This document shows, in pieces, positions 1 to 5,941 of a stretch of DNA of 10,392 nucleotides. The number at the start of each line of letters is the position of its first letter. Position 1 is the stretch's first letter. The position numbers and the translations under genes were made by a program. The notes under the pieces are model-generated. The model worked only from the letters and a program-made list of their open reading frames with translations. It was not told the DNA's origin and searched no databases. This DNA is from Pseudomonadota bacterium (lineage in GTDB: Bacteria; Pseudomonadota; Gammaproteobacteria; GCA-001735895), in the NCBI GenBank assembly GCA_022545625.1, contig JACZQS010000053.1:1-10392 (forward strand), given 5' to 3'.

Positions 1-1431
1 GTAAGCGCGTTGCGCGGTATCCTTCGATCCCTCTTCTTCCCATTTTTCGACATTGTCACTATCAGACAGGATCGCTTCATAGTAGGCCGTTTCATAGTTC
101 GCCATCGTATGCGCACAACCGAGGAAATGACCCGCGGGTTCGACTTCTGCATAGGCATCGCGGGCCAGCGCATTGTCGTCCATGGGCAACCCGGCCAACA
201 TGACCTGATAGGCACCGAGTCGATCGGCGTCGATTACCAGTTTCTCGTATCCGGTACACAGACCGCCTTCGAGCCAACCGGCGGCATGCAACACGAAATT
301 AGCACCCCCCAGTGCGGTAGACAGCATCGAATCGGCACTTTCAAATGCGGCTTGCGCATCCGGCAACTTGGATGCGGTTAACGAGCCCCCGCAGCGCAAC
401 GGCACACCCAGGCGTCGGGCCAACTGGCCGATTACCAGGTTCGATATCACCGGTTCGGGCATCCCGAAAGTCGGCGCCCCGCTTCGCAGGCTCATCGACG
501 AGAGGAAACTACCGAGTATGAACGGCGCACCCGGGCGCACCAGCTGGGTGAATGCCCCCACCATCATCGCCTCGGCCAGCGCCTGCGCGATCGAGGCCGC
601 GGTTGTCACCGGACCCATCGCGCCACCGAGAATGAAGGGCACAACAATCAGACCCTGATTTGCCCCGCAATAAACCTGTGCCGCTTCGGTAACGACACGA
701 TCGACTAACAGGGGAGAGTTGGTATTGACGTTGCCCATGATCACGCAGTTGTCTTCCATGAATTCGGCACCGTGCAGAATTCGGGCCATATCGACCGAAT
801 CCTGCGCGCGTGACTTTTCGGTAATCGCACCCAGGTGAGGCTTGTCAGTGTACTTCATATGCGCATACACCATATCGAGGTGGCGCTTCGAGACCGGTAG
901 ATCGCAGGGTTCGACAATGACCAGGCCCGAGTGGTGCAAGCTGGGTAACTGGTGGACTATTTTTACCAGGTTTTCAAAATCAGCATAACTACCGTAGCGG
1001 CGACCCCGTTCGAGATCACGAACGAACGGGGGCCCGTATACCGGTGCAAATACCTGTGAGGTTCCGCCAATTTGGACATTCCTGGCGTGGTTGCGCGCCA
1101 CCTGGGTGAATTCCGAGGGCGCGGTACTACACAGTTCGCGTGCCATTCCCCGGTCCAGCCGCACTCGTGTTCCTTTGACATCAGCACCCGCCTTTTTCCA
1201 CAAATCGAGCGCCCCCGGATCGTCACGAAATTCGAGGCCGACTTCCTGAATTAGCCATTCGGCCTGATCCTCGAGTTTAACCAGCCCCTCTTCACCGAGG
1301 AATTCGTAGAAGGGTATTTGCCGTTTTACATAAGCTGGAGCGACGGTAACCTTGCGCTCGCGAGAGCGCCCGCGAAGCGAACGCCGGCCCCTTCGCCTTA
1401 CCTTCGATACTGAATTATTCTTTTCTGCCAT
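1..1431 (-). CDS. MttB-superfamily (trimethylamine methyltransferase-like) protein, C-terminus cut by window edge
   Basis: Reverse-strand translation from the ATG at 1431 is open for 477 codons to the edge, so the C-terminus is missing; family members are usually about 480-520 residues, so little is lost. The family (COG5598) moves a methyl group from a quaternary or tertiary amine to a cobalamin-bearing corrinoid protein in the cytoplasm. Visible family features are an Arg-rich N-terminus (RRRGRRSLRGR, residues 12-22), a helical start with LIQEVGLEF, a glycine-rich barrel core, and the conserved SKLPDAQAAFE stretch at about 354-364. True MttB enzymes carry pyrrolysine at an in-frame UAG. No in-frame TAG occurs here, so this is a non-pyrrolysine member whose substrate may be glycine betaine or a related compound rather than trimethylamine. 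No Shine-Dalgarno is obvious before the ATG, but no better start is seen. No corrinoid protein gene is visible, and any partner would lie to the left. Family assignment is firm; substrate is unknown. Confidence 0.87.
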   Translation of the reverse strand, partial: MAEKNNSVSKVRRRGRRSLRGRSRERKVTVAPAYVKRQIPFYEFLGEEGLVKLEDQAEWLIQEVGLEFRDDPGALDLWKKAGADVKGTRVRLDRGMARELCSTAPSEFTQVARNHARNVQIGGTSQVFAPVYGPPFVRDLERGRRYGSYADFENLVKIVHQLPSLHHSGLVIVEPCDLPVSKRHLDMVYAHMKYTDKPHLGAITEKSRAQDSVDMARILHGAEFMEDNCVIMGNVNTNSPLLVDRVVTEAAQVYCGANQGLIVVPFILGGAMGPVTTAASIAQALAEAMMVGAFTQLVRPGAPFILGSFLSSMSLRSGAPTFGMPEPVISNLVIGQLARRLGVPLRCGGSLTASKLPDAQAAFESADSMLSTALGGANFVLHAAGWLEGGLCTGYEKLVIDADRLGAYQVMLAGLPMDDNALARDAYAEVEPAGHFLGCAHTMANYETAYYEAILSDSDNVEKWEEEGSKDTAQRAY

Positions 1432-1460
1432 AGAACAGGTTTTCGGGAACTTGACACCAA

Positions 1461-1489
1461 AGTATAACAATGGACCTAAGCCCTGTAAC
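1461..1489 (-). promoter_or_regulatory. Candidate extended -10 promoter for the MttB-like gene
   Basis: On the minus strand, TGTTATACT gives an extended -10 element with TATACT at 1466-1461. A partial -35, GTTACA (4 of 6 matches to TTGACA), sits 17 bases upstream at 1489-1484. It lies about 30 bases before the ATG at 1431, leaving a short leader. The prediction rests on motif matching only. Confidence 0.4.
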
Positions 1490-1569
1490 GGACCAAAATT
1501 TGCCTGTTCACAACATTTAAAATTATGGATATTCTGGACGCGCGAGCAATGAACAAAACCATTTTCGAT

Positions 1570-1603
1570 AAAAAAGACCCGAGATTCGAAAATCAATCGG
1601 GTC
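1570..1603 (-). terminator. Rho-independent terminator of the two-gene envelope unit
   Basis: A 7-bp stem GACCCGA/TCGGGTC (1576-1582 with 1597-1603) is extended by an inner GATT/AATC pairing around a CGAA loop, with a two-base bulge. Read on the minus strand it is followed by six T residues (1575-1570). It lies 28 bases after the stop codon at 1631, so it should end transcripts of the 2782-1631 unit and insulate the MttB-like gene downstream. Confidence 0.8.
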
Positions 1604-1630
1604 AGGGAGGGTAATATCAGCAGGTTTAAA

Positions 1631-2431
1631 TCACACCAGGGAATAAAAAGATCGCAGCCCAGGGGCGCCTTTTTTCTTATTATTATTTCTCGGGGGTGCG
1701 ACGGCGCTCCTGACTGCGATCACCACCAGAACAATCAGTAGTAACCAGATCAATGAAAAGCTTCCACCTCCATGTGAGAAGTTATCTTCCTGGTAATAAT
1801 AAATTTCATCGTGACTCAAATCTTCGAGCATGATGTCTTTGCCCAGGTAATAGCTGTCTACCACCTGGCTCGCAACCATATCGGCATGGTTGAGACTGAA
1901 TACCTCGATCAGAATATCGTAGTAACCTGGCGGATAACCTTCCAGTAACTCGGTCGTTACTTCGTAAGCGTCACTATAACTATCGCCATAGATGTTAAAC
2001 CAGTCGGTCGTGTAATATTGGAGCCAGGGCCCGCCGTCTCGACTCAGGTAGAGCTTGGCGTAAACAGTCGCGCTTTCGTAGCTGACGTCGATGTCAAAAG
2101 TCAGGTTCAGGGCGTGATGATAACCGTCACCATCAAGGTCAGACAATAAGAATACATTGGCGTCGTAAATTAAAAAATACTGGTCATTACGATTGGCAAT
2201 GCCCGTTTGTCCATCACGGAATTGAGTCGAAGTCGTATCACGTGTCTGATCCTTATCGGGTAGCTGGGTAATGACCAGATCCTGTTTCTTAATCTCGATC
2301 GTCAAATCGATATTGTCGTCCACGACCAACTTGCCAACCGAACGAGAGACCAGCGTACCCTCCTGCGCCTGGACCGATAAACTGAATCCAGACAGCAGGC
2401 CAATAATAACCAGTCGAATCCCCAGTCGCAT
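1631..2431 (-). CDS. Exported protein resembling choice-of-anchor H family, with Gly-rich C-terminal membrane anchor
   Basis: I prefer the ATG at 2431 (266 aa) over the ATG at 2440, because AGGAG (2445-2441) touches the 2440 codon but lies 9 bases from the 2431 codon. The product has an N-terminal signal peptide (hydrophobic core, likely cut after SVQA, near residue 22). A soluble Asp/Tyr-rich domain follows, with DLDGDGYHH (98-106), which resembles a calcium-binding EF-hand-type loop. Patterns such as YLSRDGGPW, YYTTDWFNIYGDS and GYPPGYYDILIEV recall the choice-of-anchor H family; this is from memory and was not searched. The C-terminus has HGGGS (about 220-224), a hydrophobic segment and a basic tail, as in GlyGly-CTERM proteins handled by rhombosortase. 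The tail here (about 26 residues after the hydrophobic stretch) is longer than usual for that signal, so anchoring could be plain transmembrane insertion. The product is probably a periplasmic or surface protein attached to a membrane. Its molecular function is unknown. Confidence 0.68.
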   Translation of the reverse strand: MRLGIRLVIIGLLSGFSLSVQAQEGTLVSRSVGKLVVDDNIDLTIEIKKQDLVITQLPDKDQTRDTTSTQFRDGQTGIANRNDQYFLIYDANVFLLSDLDGDGYHHALNLTFDIDVSYESATVYAKLYLSRDGGPWLQYYTTDWFNIYGDSYSDAYEVTTELLEGYPPGYYDILIEVFSLNHADMVASQVVDSYYLGKDIMLEDLSHDEIYYYQEDNFSHGGGSFSLIWLLLIVLVVIAVRSAVAPPRNNNKKKGAPGLRSFYSLV

Positions 2432-2440
2432 GGTATTCAT

Positions 2441-2445
2441 CTCCT
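2441..2445 (-). promoter_or_regulatory. Shine-Dalgarno AGGAG overlapping the upstream stop codon
   Basis: The minus strand reads TAGGAGATG: the last two bases of the upstream TAG stop (2446-2444) are the first two bases of AGGAG. Spacing is 0 to the ATG at 2440 and 9 to the ATG at 2431, which decides the start of the downstream gene. The arrangement suggests translational coupling between the two genes. Confidence 0.7.
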
Positions 2446-2782
2446 AGCGATTGTGGATACGCTTTGGCCTGCGCTTATAACCCTCTTGGCTATGGTTGCG
2501 AGCCCGGCGATGATACTGGCGTCCCGTACTTCCGTTGCGCCCATAGTATCCGTTGTGACTGTAACGGCGCTTAGAATATCCATAGCCGTGTCCGTGGTTG
2601 TTACTGGAATATCCATGACCGTGCCGATGATTATGGCTAAGCAGCGAACCCAGTACTAAAAAGCCCGCCAGCGGAACCAGCAGGTTATCGTTGTAATGGG
2701 CCTGCACCGGAGTTGACGCAAGACCGATGATTAACAGGGCCGCAATCAGTGAGACTTTTAACGCTTTGCTATGTTGTACCAT
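2444..2782 (-). CDS. Small exported His/Gly/Tyr-rich protein
   Basis: The 112-residue product starts at the ATG at 2782, which has GGAG (2792-2789) six bases upstream. A signal peptide follows directly (positive start, hydrophobic core about 10-22, probable cut after TPVQA near residue 28). A longer reading frame reaches upstream to 2890, but its extra residues would bury the signal peptide and lack a ribosome-binding site. After a second hydrophobic stretch (LLVPLAGFLVLGSLL, 34-48), residues 50-112 form a low-complexity basic tail with ten histidines, many Gly, Tyr and Arg, and a repeated HGHGY (54-58 and 63-67). The short hydrophobic segment may place it in a membrane. Histidine-rich tails of this kind can bind metal ions, but nothing in the sequence proves that here. 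It precedes the anchor-type protein gene with coupled stop and Shine-Dalgarno, so the two are probably co-expressed. I do not recognise a named family. Confidence 0.7.
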   Translation of the reverse strand: MVQHSKALKVSLIAALLIIGLASTPVQAHYNDNLLVPLAGFLVLGSLLSHNHRHGHGYSSNNHGHGYGYSKRRYSHNGYYGRNGSTGRQYHRRARNHSQEGYKRRPKRIHNR

Positions 2783-2986
2783 TGTTTTCTCCAAAGTATT
2801 GAACGATGGTGGCACTTTAGCGCAAGCATTATGAATGCAGGCTGAACTAGAAAATAATGGATAACCTCTATAGATCGGCGGCCAATTCACGCGTTAGCTG
2901 GGTGGCCGCGGCGGTCACGGTGTGCGAAGCCCTCTAGATGCTCTGTTAATCTAATAAAAGAATCTTGAATAATTAGCTGCGGGCAT
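2783..2986. other. Intergenic region upstream of the small exported protein gene
   Basis: No gene is seen in this stretch. It holds an inverted repeat GCGGCCA/TGGCCGC (2878-2884 and 2903-2909, 18-base gap) and a small palindrome GCATT-ATG-AATGC (2826-2838). A weak -10 candidate, CATAAT, reads on the minus strand at 2834-2829. I see no convincing -35, so the promoter of the 2782-1631 unit is not fixed by sequence. Confidence 0.4.
2789..2792 (-). promoter_or_regulatory. Ribosome-binding site fixing the small exported protein start
   Basis: GGAG on the minus strand lies six bases before the ATG at 2782, in TTGGAGAAAACA. It supports this internal ATG over the upstream extension to 2890. Confidence 0.65.
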
Positions 2987-3012
2987 AAAAAAGGCCGGTA
3001 AGTTCCGACCTT
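2987..3012 (-). terminator. Rho-independent terminator of rpsT
   Basis: On the minus strand AAGGTCGG (3012-3005) pairs with CCGGCCTT (2998-2991) in an 8-bp stem with one T:G wobble and a 6-base loop, followed by a run of six T residues (2992-2987). It begins about 20 bases after the rpsT stop. The plus strand also ends the hairpin with CCTTTTT, so the structure could stop transcription in both directions. Confidence 0.85.
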
Positions 3013-3033
3013 TTTCCAATTCGATAGTAATTC

Positions 3034-3294
3034 CTACAATGCCCTTATCTGTGTATTCATGCGGCTTTTATGTCGTGCAGCCTTGTTTTTTGTAATGATG
3101 CCACGGCAGGCAGCACTATCGAGTATCGGTACTACGATCTTGTAGGCAGCCTCGGCGGCCGATTTGTCAGCAGATGCTATCGCGGCAATGGTTGCCTTGA
3201 GGTAGGTACGCATCATCGAACGTCGGCTGGCGTTGCGCCGGCGACGTTGTTCGGCCTGGGAAGCGCGTTTTTTAGCTGATGGTGTATTTGCCAA
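3034..3294 (-). CDS. rpsT: 30S ribosomal protein S20
   Basis: The 86-residue, strongly basic protein has the typical S20 start (MANTPSAKKRASQAE) and the helical Arg/Lys-rich body, for example RRRRNASRRSMMRTYLK at 17-33 and NKAARHKSRMN near the C-terminus. S20 binds 16S rRNA early in assembly of the small ribosomal subunit. Length equals the family norm (86-88). The start codon is TTG (UUG), supported by AGGAG six bases upstream and by exact alignment with the S20 N-terminus; no ATG or GTG fits. E. coli rpsT also starts with UUG, and that weak codon is linked there to feedback control by S20; the same may hold here. The gene is monocistronic, with its own promoter and terminator, and is divergent from murJ, a common gammaproteobacterial layout. 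Confidence 0.97.
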   Translation of the reverse strand: MANTPSAKKRASQAEQRRRRNASRRSMMRTYLKATIAAIASADKSAAEAAYKIVVPILDSAACRGIITKNKAARHKSRMNTQIRAL

Positions 3295-3300
3295 GGGTTT

Positions 3301-3305
3301 CTCCT
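3301..3305 (-). promoter_or_regulatory. Strong ribosome-binding site of rpsT
   Basis: AGGAG on the minus strand is separated by six bases from the TTG start codon at 3294. The strong site offsets the weak initiation codon and decides the start. Confidence 0.8.
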
Positions 3306-3332
3306 GATTAAGGCTTTAAAAAACAGGCGCGC

Positions 3333-3361
3333 ATTATCTTTACTGGACCCTGCGCTGTCAA
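3333..3361 (-). promoter_or_regulatory. Near-consensus sigma-70 promoter of rpsT
   Basis: On the minus strand a perfect -35 TTGACA (3361-3356) is followed after exactly 17 bases by the -10 GATAAT (3338-3333, 5 of 6). The bases just after the -10 are GCGCGC, a GC-rich discriminator typical of stringently controlled ribosomal promoters. The predicted leader is roughly 30 bases. Confidence 0.8.
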
Positions 3362-3392
3362 CCCGAAATAACGGACTCCTGGCAGGTTTAGA

Positions 3393-3401
3393 TGTTAAAA
3401 T
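3393..3401 (+). promoter_or_regulatory. Candidate extended -10 promoter of the murJ operon
   Basis: TGTTAAAAT is an extended -10 (TG, one base, then TAAAAT, 5 of 6). No good -35 is seen at the right distance. It lies about 35 bases before the murJ GTG and faces away from the rpsT promoter, so one short region could serve both divergent transcripts. Confidence 0.4.
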
Positions 3402-3435
3402 TCTGCGCTTTTAAAGCAACAGAAATAGCACTCTC

Positions 3436-4986
3436 GTGGCCAATTTGATCAAATCCACCCTATCAGTCGGATCGATGACCTTGCTGTCACGCGTGCTCGG
3501 CCTCGCGCGCGATATCGTCATCGCGCGATTTTTTGACGCCGGTGATTCCACTGATGCTTTTTTCGTCGCTTTCAAGATCCCCAACTTTCTGCGGCGACTG
3601 TTTGCTGAAGGCGCGTTTTCACTCGCTTTCGTGCCAGTACTCACCGAATACCGTAATCAATATAGCCTGGCCCAGACCCGAGATCTGATCAATCGGGTCG
3701 CCGGTACGCTGGGTATCATATTACTGATACTGGCTCTGGGCGGGGTACTCGCCTCACCGGTGCTGATTGGTATTTTCGCTGCAGGCTTTATCGATCAACC
3801 GGAAAAATTTGACCTGACAGCCAATATGCTGCGCATCACCTTTCCGTATATTTTGCTGATTTCGATGACCGCAATGGCGGGTGGAATACTGAACACCTGG
3901 AAACACTTTGCGGTCCCGGCTTTCACCCCGGTACTCCTAAACCTGAGCATGATCGGCTGTGCGGTCTGGCTAAGCCCACACCTGGATTTACCGATTACCG
4001 CACTCGCCTGGGGCGTATTGCTGGCCGGTATTGTACAGTTGTTATTCCAGCTGCCATTCCTTTATAACGAAGGCCTGTTACCCAGACCTGCCTGGGGATG
4101 GCGTCACGAGGGTGTGCAGAAAATAATCAAGCTGATGGTCCCGGCCCTGTTCGGTTCATCGGTGGCACAGATAAACCTATTGTTCGATACATTTATCGCC
4201 TCGTTCCTGGTATCCGGCAGCGTCACCTGGCTTTACTTTTCAGATCGCCTGCTCGAATTTCCGCTCGGTGTTTTTGGCATAGCACTCGCCACCGTCGTAT
4301 TGCCCAACCTGTCAGAGGCCCATTATAAGAAAGGTGCTAGCCACTTTAATCAAACAATTCAATGGGCGCTAAAGCTTTCCTTGTTAATCGCCATTCCGGC
4401 AACTATCGGCCTTTTTCTGCTGTCACAACCGATTCTTGTGACCCTGTTCCAGTACGGTGAATTTGAAAGCAACGATTCATTGATGGCCGCCTACAGCCTG
4501 ATGGCCTACAGCCTTGGCCTGCCGGCTTTTATCCTGATTAAAATTCTGGCCACTGGATTTTACGCGCGCCAGGATACCAAAACACCGGTACGCATCGGCA
4601 TTCAGGCAATGATCTTGAATATGGTGTTGAATGTTATATTCGTGGTATCGATGTTACATTACGATTTCATTGCGCCGCATGTCGGCCTCGCGCTGGCAAC
4701 CTCGGCCTCGGCCTACTTCAATGCGGCAATGCTGGCAATGACACTTAAAAGGGACTCGATTATCGAAAGCTCCGAGACTTTTGCCCTGCCGGTGTTAAAA
4801 ATACTGATTGCCTGTAGCGCGATGTCACTGGTCATATTGTGGTTGTCACCAACTTCCGACTCCTGGGCCCAATGGCTATGGTTTGATCGGGTTTACCAAC
4901 TCGCTTTGTTAATTGTTCCGGGATTCTTGTGTTACACCATAATGCTTTGGATAATGGGGTTGCGCCGCAACCAGTTCGCGAACTGA
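3436..4986 (+). CDS. murJ: Lipid II flippase MurJ
   Basis: The 516-residue polytopic inner-membrane protein moves the peptidoglycan precursor lipid II from the cytoplasmic to the periplasmic face. It belongs to the MOP (MATE-like) exporter superfamily, usually with 14 membrane helices. The signature FLRRLFAEGAFSLAFVPV (51-68) is present. The charged cavity residues essential in E. coli are all found one position later: R19, R25, D40, R53, and R271 and E274 in SDRLLE. The start is GTG at 3436, the first possible codon after an in-frame TAA at 3412; the Shine-Dalgarno is weak. The N-terminus matches the family except for one or two extra residues. It leads the plus-strand operon and ends 10 bases before ribF, as in Pseudomonas-type gene orders. 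Confidence 0.96.
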   Translation: MANLIKSTLSVGSMTLLSRVLGLARDIVIARFFDAGDSTDAFFVAFKIPNFLRRLFAEGAFSLAFVPVLTEYRNQYSLAQTRDLINRVAGTLGIILLILALGGVLASPVLIGIFAAGFIDQPEKFDLTANMLRITFPYILLISMTAMAGGILNTWKHFAVPAFTPVLLNLSMIGCAVWLSPHLDLPITALAWGVLLAGIVQLLFQLPFLYNEGLLPRPAWGWRHEGVQKIIKLMVPALFGSSVAQINLLFDTFIASFLVSGSVTWLYFSDRLLEFPLGVFGIALATVVLPNLSEAHYKKGASHFNQTIQWALKLSLLIAIPATIGLFLLSQPILVTLFQYGEFESNDSLMAAYSLMAYSLGLPAFILIKILATGFYARQDTKTPVRIGIQAMILNMVLNVIFVVSMLHYDFIAPHVGLALATSASAYFNAAMLAMTLKRDSIIESSETFALPVLKILIACSAMSLVILWLSPTSDSWAQWLWFDRVYQLALLIVPGFLCYTIMLWIMGLRRNQFAN

Positions 4987-4996
4987 TACCTCTACT

Positions 4997-5941
4997 ATGC
5001 GACTCATTCGTGGACTACATAACCTGACCCCGCCGACTTCGGCCAGCGTGGTGACGATTGGCAATTTTGACGGCATTCACCTGGGTCATCAGCAGGTACT
5101 GGAACAGCTTAGGCTAGCCGCTGTGCAGCACAAGCTACCGGGTACGGTGATTATTTTCGAACCCCAGCCAATCGAATTTTTTGCCCCGGGTAAGGCACCA
5201 AAACGACTTTCACGTTTTCGCGAAAAACTGGCATACCTCAAATCAAAGCAGATCGATAACTTGTTGTGCCTGAGATTTAATCGCGATCTGGCAGAGCTCT
5301 GTGCCGAGGACTTTGTAAAACAAATCCTGGTCGAGCGACTGAAAATCCGACACCTGGTAATAGGCGATGATTTTCGCTTTGGCAAGAACCGCCGCGGTAA
5401 TTTTCAGTTACTCCAGGACTGCGGTGAGCAATACGGATTTGCGGTGGAAAAAACCGAGACTTTGTTGATCGACGGTGCCCGTGTCAGCAGTACCCGCATT
5501 CGTGAAAGTATCCTGAATAACGATTTTGAGCAGGCATCCAGGTTACTGGGTCGGCCCTACTCCTTGTCCGGCAAGGTCTGTCACGGACAAAAACTCGGGC
5601 GTGACCTGGGATTTCCGACTATTAATATTAAAATGGGCGACAAAACCCTGATTGTTAAAGGAATATTTGCGGTATCGGTAAAAGGTATAGATAATCGGGT
5701 GCTACAGGGCGTAGCCAGTATTGGTACGCGACCTACCATAAACGGCGTAGATACCATCCTCGAAGTTTTCATCCTGGATTTTGATCAGGACGTGTATGGA
5801 TACCGAGTTGAGGTTGAGTTTTTACACAAGATACGCGACGAACAAAAATTTGATTCATTGCAGGAATTAAAAGTTCATATCGAACAGGACACCGTTAAAG
5901 CCAAACAGTATTTTGACCTATTGATAGATTCAACACCGTGA
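4997..5941 (+). CDS. ribF: Bifunctional riboflavin kinase / FAD synthetase
   Basis: The 314-residue cytoplasmic enzyme phosphorylates riboflavin to FMN and adenylylates FMN to FAD. The N-terminal nucleotidyltransferase half carries GNFDGIHLGH (22-31), FEPQP (44-48), GDDFRFGKNRRG (123-134) and SSTRIRE (164-170). The C-terminal kinase half, from about residue 187, carries GFPTIN (205-210), the family's PTxN motif, SIGTRPTING (241-250), and the LEVFILDFD strand, in which E256 is the likely catalytic glutamate. Length is normal for bacterial RibF. The ATG at 4997 follows murJ by 10 bases without a clear Shine-Dalgarno, suggesting coupled translation. Its TGA overlaps the ileS GTG. No FMN riboswitch is present before it. 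Confidence 0.96.
   Translation: MRLIRGLHNLTPPTSASVVTIGNFDGIHLGHQQVLEQLRLAAVQHKLPGTVIIFEPQPIEFFAPGKAPKRLSRFREKLAYLKSKQIDNLLCLRFNRDLAELCAEDFVKQILVERLKIRHLVIGDDFRFGKNRRGNFQLLQDCGEQYGFAVEKTETLLIDGARVSSTRIRESILNNDFEQASRLLGRPYSLSGKVCHGQKLGRDLGFPTINIKMGDKTLIVKGIFAVSVKGIDNRVLQGVASIGTRPTINGVDTILEVFILDFDQDVYGYRVEVEFLHKIRDEQKFDSLQELKVHIEQDTVKAKQYFDLLIDSTP

Noticed and set aside
10..658. Plus-strand open frames opposite the MttB-like gene
   Set aside because: They overlap the conserved methyltransferase frame on the other strand and have no recognisable protein features.
1..1431. Possible pyrrolysine (in-frame TAG) in the MttB-like gene
   Set aside because: Hand translation of the whole visible frame shows no internal stop codon.
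1352..1552. 66-codon plus-strand open frame across the MttB-like gene start
   Set aside because: It is half antisense to the Arg-rich N-terminus and half non-coding, with no ribosome-binding site.
2783..2890. 36-residue N-terminal extension of the small exported protein
   Set aside because: It lacks a ribosome-binding site and would place the signal peptide internally; the ATG at 2782 has GGAG at ideal distance.
2880..2940. Possible tRNA or structured RNA because of a D-arm-like GTTAGCTGGGTGG
   Set aside because: No acceptor stem, anticodon arm or GGTTCGA-type T-loop can be assembled on either strand.
4981..4996. FMN riboswitch ahead of ribF, or T-box ahead of ileS
   Set aside because: The ribF leader is only 10 bases and ileS overlaps ribF, so there is no room for either element.
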